A stretch of DNA of 64,000 nucleotides from Bacteroidota bacterium (GTDB taxonomy: Bacteria > Bacteroidota > Bacteroidia > Flavobacteriales > Weeksellaceae), in NCBI GenBank assembly GCA_023394415.1, contig JAEXAR010000040.1:83153-147152 (forward strand). Direction: 5' to 3'. Positions 32,632-40,304 of this stretch are shown piece by piece. Position numbers and translations under genes: made by a program. The notes under the pieces were generated by a model. That model saw nothing but the letters and a program-made list of their open reading frames with translations. It was not told the origin of the DNA and did no database searches. Each line of letters starts with the position of its first letter. The stretch's first letter is position 1.

Positions 32632-33571
32632 TTTCAACTTTCAATTCTCCATTATTCGACAGTAAGCGTATAAAACTGTCTTCAATCGTTGCTTTTACCT
32701 CATTGATTTCTATGTTTTCAAATCCTTTCTTACGGAGAAAGGTTTCTATTTCATTTAAACTAAAATTTTCGGTTTCTGCAGTGAGGTGCACGAATTCACC
32801 ATAGGCATAAACATTTTTCTTTTTAGGAAAAGCCTGAAGAACTTTCAAAACCTCTGATGTTCTTCCCGCTTTGATTTTGAGCAGCAAATCCGGAAAGGAG
32901 TTGCTGATATTATCCGGCGTTTCAACCTGCAGAATTTTTCCATTTTGAATTAGTGCAATTCGGTCACACAACGAGGCTTCGTCCATATAAGGTGTTGCAA
33001 CAAGCATTGTTATTCCTTGTGTTTTCAGCTTTTTCAGCATTTCCCAAAATTCTTTTCTCGAAACGGGATCAACGCCTGTGGTAGGTTCGTCCAAAAACAG
33101 AACTTTAGGTTTGTGAATCAAAGCACAACACAACGCCAATTTCTGTTTCATCCCACCTGAAAGTTTTCCGGCTTTTCGAGTTTTGAACGGTTCTATCTGA
33201 ACATAAATGTCTTTTATTAAATCGTAATTTTCTTCAATGGTGGTGTTAAAAATACTTGCAAAAAATTCTAAATTTTCTTCAACCGATAAATCTTGATAGA
33301 GCGAAAAGCGTCCCGGCATATAACCCAGAATTTCCCTTATTTCTTTGAAATCTTTTACCATATCCAAACCTTCAATACTAGCAAAACCACTGTCTGGCAA
33401 AATTACCGTTGTCAGCATACGAAATATAGATGTTTTTCCGGCACCATCAGGACCAATAAGCCCGAAGATTTCACCCGGATTCACCTCAAAACTCACGTTG
33501 TCCACAGCAAGAATTTTTTCTTTTTTCTTGCCGTAGGTTTTGGAGAGATGATGGACTTCTATACTTTTCAC
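32624..33571 (-). CDS. ABC efflux ATPase with canonical signature
   Basis: 315 residues. Walker A is GPDGAGKTS (Asp in place of the usual Asn), signature KLSGGMKQKLAL, Walker B VLFLDEPTTGVDP. The switch residue region reads VATPYMDEA, with Pro where many ABC proteins have the His. The other ATPase has His there but a degenerate signature, so each is altered at one composite site. This matches asymmetric ABC pairs in which one site is non-hydrolytic. The C-terminal 70 residues form an added domain. Confidence 0.9.
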   Translation of the reverse strand: MKSIEVHHLSKTYGKKKEKILAVDNVSFEVNPGEIFGLIGPDGAGKTSIFRMLTTVILPDSGFASIEGLDMVKDFKEIREILGYMPGRFSLYQDLSVEENLEFFASIFNTTIEENYDLIKDIYVQIEPFKTRKAGKLSGGMKQKLALCCALIHKPKVLFLDEPTTGVDPVSRKEFWEMLKKLKTQGITMLVATPYMDEASLCDRIALIQNGKILQVETPDNISNSFPDLLLKIKAGRTSEVLKVLQAFPKKKNVYAYGEFVHLTAETENFSLNEIETFLRKKGFENIEINEVKATIEDSFIRLLSNNGELKVEND

Positions 33572-33699
33572 TATATTTTTCTATTATATTCTGTAAGAAA
33601 TTTACAAACTTTAATCAGCCTTAACGTCAATTTAACCAATTTGCTTGCTAAGATATTTTCTTACATCACATTTCATTTTCAATTATCAACTTTCCATTT

Positions 33700-34674
33700 T
33701 TAATTAAACTTAACGTCTGCATACATTCCTATTTTCAAAAAACCGTCGTTTTTCACGTGGATTTTTGCAGCGTAAACGAGGTTGGCTCTTTCGTTTTTGG
33801 TCTGTATGGTTTTTGGGGTAAATTCTGCTTTGGAGCTAATCCAGTAAAGGTTTCCGGGAAGTTCTTTGGTTTTTCCGTTTCCTGAATCAATCAATACTTT
33901 TACTTGTTTTCCAATTTTTACATTTCCAAGCTGGTCTCCGGTGATGAAGGTTTTTAAAGTCATTACGTCCAGACTTGCAATTTTGAAAATTGGTTTTCCA
34001 ATCGTAGCAAATTCTCCTGCATTGGAATATTTGGTTAATACCATTCCGGAAATTGGACTTTCTATTATGTTGTTTTTCAGCTGTTCATCGATTTGTTGCA
34101 CGCGTTTTTCCGTAGGTTCTCTTTCGCTTAAAACAGCTCGGTTTTGAATGGAAACGTTTTCTTTTGCAGCATTAATCTGCTGATTTAAGGTGGAAAGTTG
34201 AGTTTGTGCAGCGGAAATCTGTCTCTGAATGACTTCTACCTGTCCATTAGCGTCGTCGAGTTGTTTGCGTGTAGCAGCATCAGCACGAACGAGATTTGAA
34301 GTTCTGTTACGTTCACGAACAGCGTTTTGTAACTGTTCCTGAAGCACCGAAATATTTTCTTTCTGCGAATGAATCTGCGATTGCAGCACTTTAATTTGTG
34401 GTACAGCAGAACCAGTTTTTTGTTCGATGGCGCCAATACTTGCTTCGATTTGCTCTTTTTGCAATTCCACACTTTTAGGGTCTATCAAACCTACTTTTTG
34501 GTTTTTATCTAGCTCCATCCCTTCATTCACGTTCAACTCTAGTATAGTGCCGTTGGCTTTTGCGGTTACCATTACTTCATCGGCTTCAAAAGTCCCTGAA
34601 GCATCATAATCGCCCTGCGAATTTTTGCAGGAAAGAACAGAGAAAAGCAGGGACAGAATTATTATTTTTTTCAT
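33700..34674 (-). CDS. HlyD-family membrane-fusion lipoprotein
   Basis: 324 residues from the ATG at 34674 (MKKIIILSLLFSVLSCKNSQ); the earlier ATG at 34722 lies in spacer sequence. The lipobox VLSC places the lipidated Cys at residue 16. A lipoyl half (FEADEVMVTAKANGTILELNV), a coiled-coil hairpin (residues 70-190, rich in Gln and Ala), the second lipoyl half (ESPISGMVLTKYSNAGEF) and a beta barrel follow. It links the inner-membrane ABC complex to the TolC channel. The lipid anchor replaces the usual N-terminal membrane helix. Confidence 0.9.
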   Translation of the reverse strand: MKKIIILSLLFSVLSCKNSQGDYDASGTFEADEVMVTAKANGTILELNVNEGMELDKNQKVGLIDPKSVELQKEQIEASIGAIEQKTGSAVPQIKVLQSQIHSQKENISVLQEQLQNAVRERNRTSNLVRADAATRKQLDDANGQVEVIQRQISAAQTQLSTLNQQINAAKENVSIQNRAVLSEREPTEKRVQQIDEQLKNNIIESPISGMVLTKYSNAGEFATIGKPIFKIASLDVMTLKTFITGDQLGNVKIGKQVKVLIDSGNGKTKELPGNLYWISSKAEFTPKTIQTKNERANLVYAAKIHVKNDGFLKIGMYADVKFN

Positions 34675-34725
34675 TTTGGTTATAGTTGATGGTGTCAGTT
34701 GATAACTATTTGAAGATTTCAATTT

Positions 34726-35973
34726 TCAATTGTTTAGTTGTGCTTTCAAATTATATTGTGTCAGCAGATACTGTATTTCATGTAGAATTCTTTGGTTTTT
34801 AGCGCGGTCGAGCTCATTAACTTCACGAAGATAGTCGCTGGTAGTGATAACGCCGTTTTCTAGTTGTGCCAAGGATGCTCTACGTATGCTTTCGCGTAAG
34901 GCAATTAGTTCATTGTCGGTGTCAATCAATTTTTGAATTTTTTCGAGTTCGTTATTGTTTTGTATGGTTTGAAACTGCTGATTGAAGAGGAAGTTTTTTT
35001 TCTGTATTTCGATTTCTTGTTTCTGAATGTCGAGTAAGGCAAGATCATTCTTTTTAGTATAATATCCGGTTATTGGAATGTTTAACCGAATCCCACCTAT
35101 GTAAAACACATTGAATTCATTTTTCAGCATATTGAAGCCTGGTTTTCCGTAGCCACCTTGGAAGAATGCACCGATTTTTGGTAAATTTTTAGAGTGGATG
35201 ATGGTTTTTTGAGTTTCCAAAGCATTTTCCTGAAGGTCGAAAAGCTTCAGTTCCGAGCGGTTGTTTTGATTTTCTACTAATATTCTTTCCGGTTTCTGAA
35301 GTTTTATGTTTTCATCTAAAGGTTTATTGATGAACACTGAAAGCATATTTATAAAACTTTTTTTAATAGTTTGAAGCTCAATCTGTTTTTGTTCCAAGTT
35401 GATCATTTGTGCTTTCAGAACATCTACGTTGCTTCTCAAAATTATGCCGTTCTTAAGTTGTGCTTCAGCTTTTTTCAGTGCGTTTTTGATGTCGGCTTTT
35501 GTGAGATTGGTCTGCTCAATTTGTTCATCGGTTTGCAATGCTCCAAAATAAATTTGGTTGATGCGTTCTTCAAGTTTGTCGGTTTCCACCTCGGTTTTCA
35601 GCATTTCAATTTCAGAAGTTATTGCTACCATTTTCTTTTGATTGGTAATCGTTCCGCCATCATAAATGGTCTGCTGAACGTCTGCAAAAACTTTATACTG
35701 ATCTTTGCTTAAGGGTTCAATTGTCATATTGGGCAGTTTTATTGGCAGTTCTGTCACTTCATTCTGATAAGTTGCTTGTGCTACAATGTTGATTTGTGGA
35801 AGCCAACCTTTAGAGGCATTTTGGATATTATACTGTTTGGTTTTCGCAATTAAATCATGGCGTTTTATCAACGGATAATTCTCTTTTGCTAGGGAATATG
35901 CCTCTTCCAATGTCAATGTCTGTGAATTTGCAGTGAAGAACAGAAAGAGAAATAAATATTTTAGAGTTTTCAT
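34726..35973 (-). CDS. TolC-family outer-membrane efflux protein
   Basis: 415 residues with signal peptide (MKTLKYLFLFLFFTANSQ) and two repeats of the outer-membrane efflux domain: long helices with TLEEAYSLAKENYPLIK near the start and the second repeat near residues 215-400. The motif NGVITTSDYLREVNELDRAKNQ close to the C-terminus is characteristic. It supplies the exit channel for the ABC efflux system. It lies directly between the TetR gene and the HlyD gene, all on the minus strand with gaps below 60 nt. Confidence 0.93.
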   Translation of the reverse strand: MKTLKYLFLFLFFTANSQTLTLEEAYSLAKENYPLIKRHDLIAKTKQYNIQNASKGWLPQINIVAQATYQNEVTELPIKLPNMTIEPLSKDQYKVFADVQQTIYDGGTITNQKKMVAITSEIEMLKTEVETDKLEERINQIYFGALQTDEQIEQTNLTKADIKNALKKAEAQLKNGIILRSNVDVLKAQMINLEQKQIELQTIKKSFINMLSVFINKPLDENIKLQKPERILVENQNNRSELKLFDLQENALETQKTIIHSKNLPKIGAFFQGGYGKPGFNMLKNEFNVFYIGGIRLNIPITGYYTKKNDLALLDIQKQEIEIQKKNFLFNQQFQTIQNNNELEKIQKLIDTDNELIALRESIRRASLAQLENGVITTSDYLREVNELDRAKNQRILHEIQYLLTQYNLKAQLNN

Positions 35974-36018
35974 TGTAATACGTGTTCTAAATTATTTTTG
36001 CTGATTGAAAAAGCTGTT

Positions 36019-36621
36019 TCAATTTTGGAGCATTGTTTTTATCCAGACGGGAACCAGTTTTCTTCGTTCAGTGATGAAGGTTGAAAACTCCTCTTCATTC
36101 ATCACATTAAAGCCATTCAGAATAGGTTTTGCTACAAATGGAAAAACCGTCATACTCAAATAGTTGAGCAAAAAATGAAATGGATTAAAATCAGGTCTTT
36201 GCTCTTTAATCTGATGAATCAGGTGTGAATCTTTTATAACTTTATCAATGGGTAAATATGATGTGATATCAGAATTTTTCTTCTGTATTTCGCTGATGAT
36301 GAAAAGAGGAAGATTAGGGTTTTTGGTTAGAATATCAAAATATTTTTCGGTTGCCAAATCTATTTTCTCGGCTAAAGAAGTTTTCTGATTGGTTACAATC
36401 GGTATTATTTGTCCGAATAGTAGAATTATTTTTACCTTCATCACCTGCTCAAATAATTTTTCTTTACTTCTGAAATAGTAATTGAGCAGCGCTAGGTTTA
36501 TTCCTGCTTCGTCTGCAATATCACGAGTTCTTGTTCCGGCAAACCCCTTTTCAGTAAATACCTTTGAGGCGGCGAGAAGAATTTTGTCTTCGGTGGAAAG
36601 TTCTGTTTGGTTTTCAGCCAT
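36019..36621 (-). CDS. TetR/AcrR family repressor of the efflux operon
   Basis: 200 residues. The N-terminal helix-turn-helix is typical (KILLAASKVFTEKGFAGTRTRDIADEAGINLALLNYYFRSKEKLF, here residues 12-55). The C-terminal ligand-binding part (WIKTMLQN at the end) belongs to the C-terminal domain type associated with YbiH/CecR. CecR controls the ybhGFSR efflux genes in E. coli, and this operon has the same parts, so autoregulation of the whole unit is inferred. First gene of the operon. Confidence 0.9.
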   Translation of the reverse strand: MAENQTELSTEDKILLAASKVFTEKGFAGTRTRDIADEAGINLALLNYYFRSKEKLFEQVMKVKIILLFGQIIPIVTNQKTSLAEKIDLATEKYFDILTKNPNLPLFIISEIQKKNSDITSYLPIDKVIKDSHLIHQIKEQRPDFNPFHFLLNYLSMTVFPFVAKPILNGFNVMNEEEFSTFITERRKLVPVWIKTMLQN

Positions 36622-36640
36622 TTCTAAAATTTTGATATAA

Positions 36641-36673
36641 CAAATGTACGTTTAATTTTCTGATTTAAACAAA
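36641..36673 (-). promoter_or_regulatory. Promoter of the TetR-TolC-ABC operon
   Basis: Minus-strand TTTG (36670-36673), 21-nt spacer and TACATTTG (36641-36648), exact matches to both Bacteroidota elements. The start codon is 19 nt downstream of the -7 box. This is one of the two best promoters in the window. Confidence 0.75.
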
Positions 36674-36687
36674 TTATTTAAACAAAT
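36663..36687. promoter_or_regulatory. Two direct 12-bp repeats, candidate TetR operator
   Basis: ATTTAAACAAAT occurs at 36663-36674 and again at 36676-36687. The first copy covers the -33 box of the operon promoter. A repressor bound here would block RNA polymerase; no direct proof. Confidence 0.45.
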
Positions 36688-36712
36688 GATTAATTGATTT
36701 AATAAAAGTTTG

Positions 36713-36736
36713 GCGCGAGCGAAGCGAGCGTCGAAG
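36713..36736. repeat. GCGAGCGAAGCGAGCG palindromic word
   Basis: A GC-rich word in otherwise AT-rich DNA, between the TetR promoter and the NUDIX gene. The same core reappears in inverse sense in the long nuoH-nuoI spacer (CGACGCTCGCTGCGCTCGC, 43801-43819). Confidence 0.55.
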
Positions 36737-36775
36737 AGTTTGGCTGTAAATTTTAGAATTTGAATGTGAAATTCA

Positions 36776-37228
36776 TTACGACAAACCGTAATATGGTAAG
36801 TTAGAGTTTAAGTATTCATCCATTCTTTTTCTCGTTCCCGGTGAAGTTTTATCTGGAAGTTGGGTGGGATCAAAATATCTGAAATCTTCTATTTCTTTGT
36901 CTTTCATTTCTGGTTCAGTAAAATTTTCTGAGGTAAAAACCACAATACTGTCACTTTTTCCCTCGTAAAAGTTATTGTAAATCCCCAGAAGTTTCAAATC
37001 AAAAATTGTAATGCCAAGTTCTTCTTGCAATTCTCGACGTATTGCCTGCTCATAAGTTTCATTCTTTTTTAATCCGCCACCTGGAATAAACCACGATTCT
37101 AAATAAGTATGTTTCACTAAAAGAATTTTGCCTTCTCTTACCAAAATAGCTCTTGCTCCAGCGGTTCTAGGCTTTAGGATTTTTGAAAAAGCAGTATAAA
37201 GTTTGTGCACCAGTTTAGTGATATTCAA
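36776..37228 (-). CDS. NUDIX hydrolase
   Basis: 150 residues. The NUDIX box is complete: GGGLKKNETYEQAIRREL followed by QEELGI, matching G-x5-E-x7-R-E-U-x-E-E-x-G. The sequence FIPGGGLK precedes it. The enzyme hydrolyses a nucleoside diphosphate linked to some group; the substrate cannot be inferred. N-terminal TAGARAILVREGKILLVKHT is typical of the family. Located between the efflux operon and nuoN on the minus strand. Confidence 0.9.
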   Translation of the reverse strand: MNITKLVHKLYTAFSKILKPRTAGARAILVREGKILLVKHTYLESWFIPGGGLKKNETYEQAIRRELQEELGITIFDLKLLGIYNNFYEGKSDSIVVFTSENFTEPEMKDKEIEDFRYFDPTQLPDKTSPGTRKRMDEYLNSNLPYYGLS

Positions 37229-37269
37229 TTTATAAAGATAATTTTTTTATCATAATGCTTCTTTGCAGA

Positions 37270-37302
37270 AAAGAGAAAACCCTTTCAAATCTGAAAGGGT
37301 TT
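37270..37302 (-). terminator. Terminator of the nuo operon
   Basis: An 11-bp stem AAACCCTTTCA (37277-37287) with TGAAAGGGTTT (37292-37302), 4-nt loop, followed on the minus strand by TTCTCTTTTC. It lies 22 nt after the nuoN stop. Confidence 0.85.
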
Positions 37303-37323
37303 CTTATATTATTTTCCAATTTT

Positions 37324-38703
37324 TTATGAGGCAAACTGCATTGCAAACAAATCCGGAAATACTCCCAGCGCAACAATGACTACAATAATGAATATAGCTA
37401 AAATGTTGTAGGTGAGAGTTACTCTTTCAGAAGTTTTAAAACTGCTTTCTTTGAAGAAAAACATTGCAATAATAAGCCTTAAATAGTAGGCAATGGATAT
37501 GGCTGAACCTAAAATAGCAACCAAAACCAAAAAAGCGGCACCATTCATGGCCTGTGCAAATAGAGCAAATTTTGCCATAAAACCAACAGTTAAAGGAATT
37601 CCCGCCATTGATAGCATTGATATTGCACCCACAACTGCTAATATTGGTTCTGATTTTGCCAAACCTTTAAATGCATTGTATGAAGTTTCTCTTTTCAGCT
37701 TTTCCACCCAGATCAAAGTCATCATTACGCCAATAGTTGCTAATGAATAGGCGAAAAGATAAAATGCCAAATTATAGGTTGAAAGATTATTGATTCCAAA
37801 GAAAATTAGTGCGATATAACCGGCGTGTGAAACAGATGAATATGCAAGCATACGTTTAGCGTTGGTTTGTGCCAATCCCATCGCATTAGCAAGGAATAAA
37901 GTAATTATTACCAATACACCCATAATGTTGAACCATTCATCATACACCCCGATGAAAGCAATAGTCATCAATCTGAAGAAGGCATAGAATCCGGATATCT
38001 TTACTACACTCATCATAAAAGTAGTAATAAGTGATGGTGAACCTTGATATACATCTGGACTCCACATATGGAACGGTGCTAAAGCAACTTTAAACGCCAT
38101 GGCTGCGACCATCAGAATTACGCCTAAAATAAGCATCAAATCTCCAGGAAATTTCCCTGCATAAGCATGGATTTTGTAAAGATCAAAAGTTCCGGAAGTT
38201 CCGTAGATTAAGGTGATTCCGAACAACAAAAATCCAGTTGCGAAGGCTCCCATCAGGAAATATTTTAACGAAGCTTCGTTAGAACGTAGATCAGTCTTAT
38301 TGGCTCCAGCCATTACATATAAAGGAATGGAAAGGATTTCAATACCTAGGAATAATGTTACTAAATTTTGGTATCCAAAAAGAACAATTCCGCCACATAA
38401 TGCAAACAACATCAGTGCATAAAGTTCAGATTGGTGGCTTCTGTGGTTGCTTAATGCAAATCCGCCCATAAAGAAAATCAGTAGCGTAATCACTATAGAA
38501 ATTCTTGTGAAAAGTGCTGTATTAGCACCAAATTCGAACATATTTCGATATTGGGCAAAGAACTGCGCTTCTGGCAGATAACTCACATAAAGGGCAATCA
38601 GCAAACCAGCAATTCCTACATACCTTGCGAATTTTCCCTGTTGAAAAACTCCGGTAAATAGAGCTATTACGGCAGTAAGGAATACAATAATTAAAACACT
38701 CAT
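37324..38703 (-). CDS. nuoN: NADH-quinone oxidoreductase subunit N
   Basis: 459 residues, about 14 membrane helices, one of the three antiporter-like proton-pumping subunits of complex I. The conserved helix-5 Glu lies in LFLGIEILSIPLYVM, and Lys residues in helices 7 and 8 lie in AFKVALAPFHMWSPDVYQG, which is the quinone/Mrp antiporter signature. Last gene of the nuo operon; separated from nuoM by a 105-nt spacer containing a CCCTTCGACAGG word. Confidence 0.95.
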   Translation of the reverse strand: MSVLIIVFLTAVIALFTGVFQQGKFARYVGIAGLLIALYVSYLPEAQFFAQYRNMFEFGANTALFTRISIVITLLIFFMGGFALSNHRSHQSELYALMLFALCGGIVLFGYQNLVTLFLGIEILSIPLYVMAGANKTDLRSNEASLKYFLMGAFATGFLLFGITLIYGTSGTFDLYKIHAYAGKFPGDLMLILGVILMVAAMAFKVALAPFHMWSPDVYQGSPSLITTFMMSVVKISGFYAFFRLMTIAFIGVYDEWFNIMGVLVIITLFLANAMGLAQTNAKRMLAYSSVSHAGYIALIFFGINNLSTYNLAFYLFAYSLATIGVMMTLIWVEKLKRETSYNAFKGLAKSEPILAVVGAISMLSMAGIPLTVGFMAKFALFAQAMNGAAFLVLVAILGSAISIAYYLRLIIAMFFFKESSFKTSERVTLTYNILAIFIIVVIVALGVFPDLFAMQFAS

Positions 38704-38720
38704 ATTATTGATTTGAAATT

Positions 38721-38747
38721 CGACCCTTCGACAGGCTTAGGGTGACA
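38721..38747. repeat. CCCTTCGACAGGCTTAGGGTGACA-type word in the nuoM-nuoN spacer
   Basis: CGACCCTTCGACAGGC at 38721-38736 and TTAGGGTGACA at 38737-38747; CCCT and AGGG can pair. I recall near-identical phrases in the spacers of many distantly related bacteria; no search was possible here. No promoter or U-tract is associated with it. Confidence 0.65.
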
Positions 38748-38808
38748 TTTTTAATATTATTTATTTGAAAATTTCTTACTTGGGTTGCAAGAAATCATTC
38801 ATTTATTT

Positions 38809-40302
38809 TTAATTCAACATCGATTGGTAAATGAACTTCAGTGAACTGCTCACGAGTTCAATCACCGGCTGCGGAAAAACTCCAAACAGGATTACCATTC
38901 CTGCTATACTCGCCATTACCGCAAATTCTGCATCGGAAAGATCTTTTGCGGTGGAAAGGATTCTTTCGTCGCCTTCTGTAAACATTGATTTTCCGTAGGT
39001 TCTCAATAAATACGCTGCAGCAAGGATAATCGTGATTCCCGCAATAACTGCTGCCAGTACATTATAATCAAAAATTGATTTTATCAGAATAAATTCACCG
39101 ATGAAACCATTGGTTAAAGGTAAGCCTACAGAACCCAGAAGAACAATCATAAACAGCACTGCAAATTTCGGGGCAACTCTTGCCAAACCTCCCATCTGAC
39201 GAATGTCTCTTGTTTTGAACCTTTTGTAAAGAATATCAGCACAGTAAAACAAACCTACGATGTTGAAACCGTGGGCAAATGCCTGTACCAAAGCACCTTC
39301 GCCACCTTCGATGGTGAATTTTCCTTTCATCACCAAAAGCGCAGTTGCGAAAATTCCGGCAACCATCAGTCCGACGTGCGAGAAAGAAGAATAGGTGAAA
39401 ATTCTTTTGATATCATTCTGAATGAGGGCAATCAAGGCACCGTGAAGAACTCCGATAATCGCAAGCATCAGCACGATGGAACCTGAAATTCCTGCAATCG
39501 CATCCGGCGTAATCGGAAGCAGGTATCTGAAAATTCCGTAAACTGCCATTTTCAGCATAATTCCTGAAAGTAGCATTGTTCCCTGTGTTGGTGAATACGT
39601 ATAAGTATCTGGTTGCCAAGTGTGGAATGGAAATACAGGAAGCTTCACTGCAAATGCAAAGAAAATAAACCAGAATACCACGGTTTGTTGTGTAATATTC
39701 AAACCTGCATTATACATATCGGTTACCGAGAATGAAGGCGCATAGTTGTAAATGTAGATGAAACCACCCAACATAAACAACGAACCTACAAACGTATAAA
39801 CGAAAAATTTAGTGGTAAACTGAAACCTTTTGTTTTCCTGTCCCCAAAGTCCGGCAATTAGCCAGATTGGTATTAAAGTTACTTCCCAGAAAATGTAGAA
39901 TAAAAGCCCGTCCAGAGCAGTGAAAACGCCAACCAGACCAAACTGCATCAGCAAAATCAGCGCGTAGAAAGAATTTCTGTAACTTACATTTTCAGTGAAT
40001 GATGAATAAATGATTAAAGGCACCAAAATGTTGGTCAGAAGCAAAAGCAGCATGCTCATTCCGTCAATCCCGAAATGCAGCGAACTTTTTAGAAACTGTG
40101 ACCACGGATAATTGATTTCGTGCTGCAGTACACTGTCTACAGTCGGTTTCGCATCAAATCCGTAAAGGACAAAGAACGTAACCAACATCTGTATTAAAGC
40201 AATTCCAAACGCCATATACTTGCCGGTTTTACCTTTAAAGGCAAACAGCAATCCCGAACCTACAAGAGGTATAAGTAATAATGCTAATAAATGATACGAC
40301 AT
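38809..40302 (-). CDS. nuoM: NADH-quinone oxidoreductase subunit M
   Basis: 497 residues, antiporter-like membrane subunit of complex I. Helix 5 Glu in YIFWEVTLIPIWLIAGLWG, and FAVKLPVFPFHTWQPDTYTYSP holds the conserved Lys and the Pro-rich antiporter signature. Start MSYHLLALLLIPLVGSG; it begins 2 nt after the nuoL stop, so translation is likely coupled. All charged channel residues seen in the family are there. Confidence 0.96.
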   Translation of the reverse strand: MSYHLLALLLIPLVGSGLLFAFKGKTGKYMAFGIALIQMLVTFFVLYGFDAKPTVDSVLQHEINYPWSQFLKSSLHFGIDGMSMLLLLLTNILVPLIIYSSFTENVSYRNSFYALILLMQFGLVGVFTALDGLLFYIFWEVTLIPIWLIAGLWGQENKRFQFTTKFFVYTFVGSLFMLGGFIYIYNYAPSFSVTDMYNAGLNITQQTVVFWFIFFAFAVKLPVFPFHTWQPDTYTYSPTQGTMLLSGIMLKMAVYGIFRYLLPITPDAIAGISGSIVLMLAIIGVLHGALIALIQNDIKRIFTYSSFSHVGLMVAGIFATALLVMKGKFTIEGGEGALVQAFAHGFNIVGLFYCADILYKRFKTRDIRQMGGLARVAPKFAVLFMIVLLGSVGLPLTNGFIGEFILIKSIFDYNVLAAVIAGITIILAAAYLLRTYGKSMFTEGDERILSTAKDLSDAEFAVMASIAGMVILFGVFPQPVIELVSSSLKFIYQSMLN

Positions 40303-40304
40303 TA

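Noticed and set aside
29346..36621. Possible antibiotic-biosynthesis or type I secretion cluster
   Set aside because: The gene set (TetR, TolC, HlyD, two ATPases, two ABC-2 permeases) fits a general efflux operon; no substrate gene is linked.
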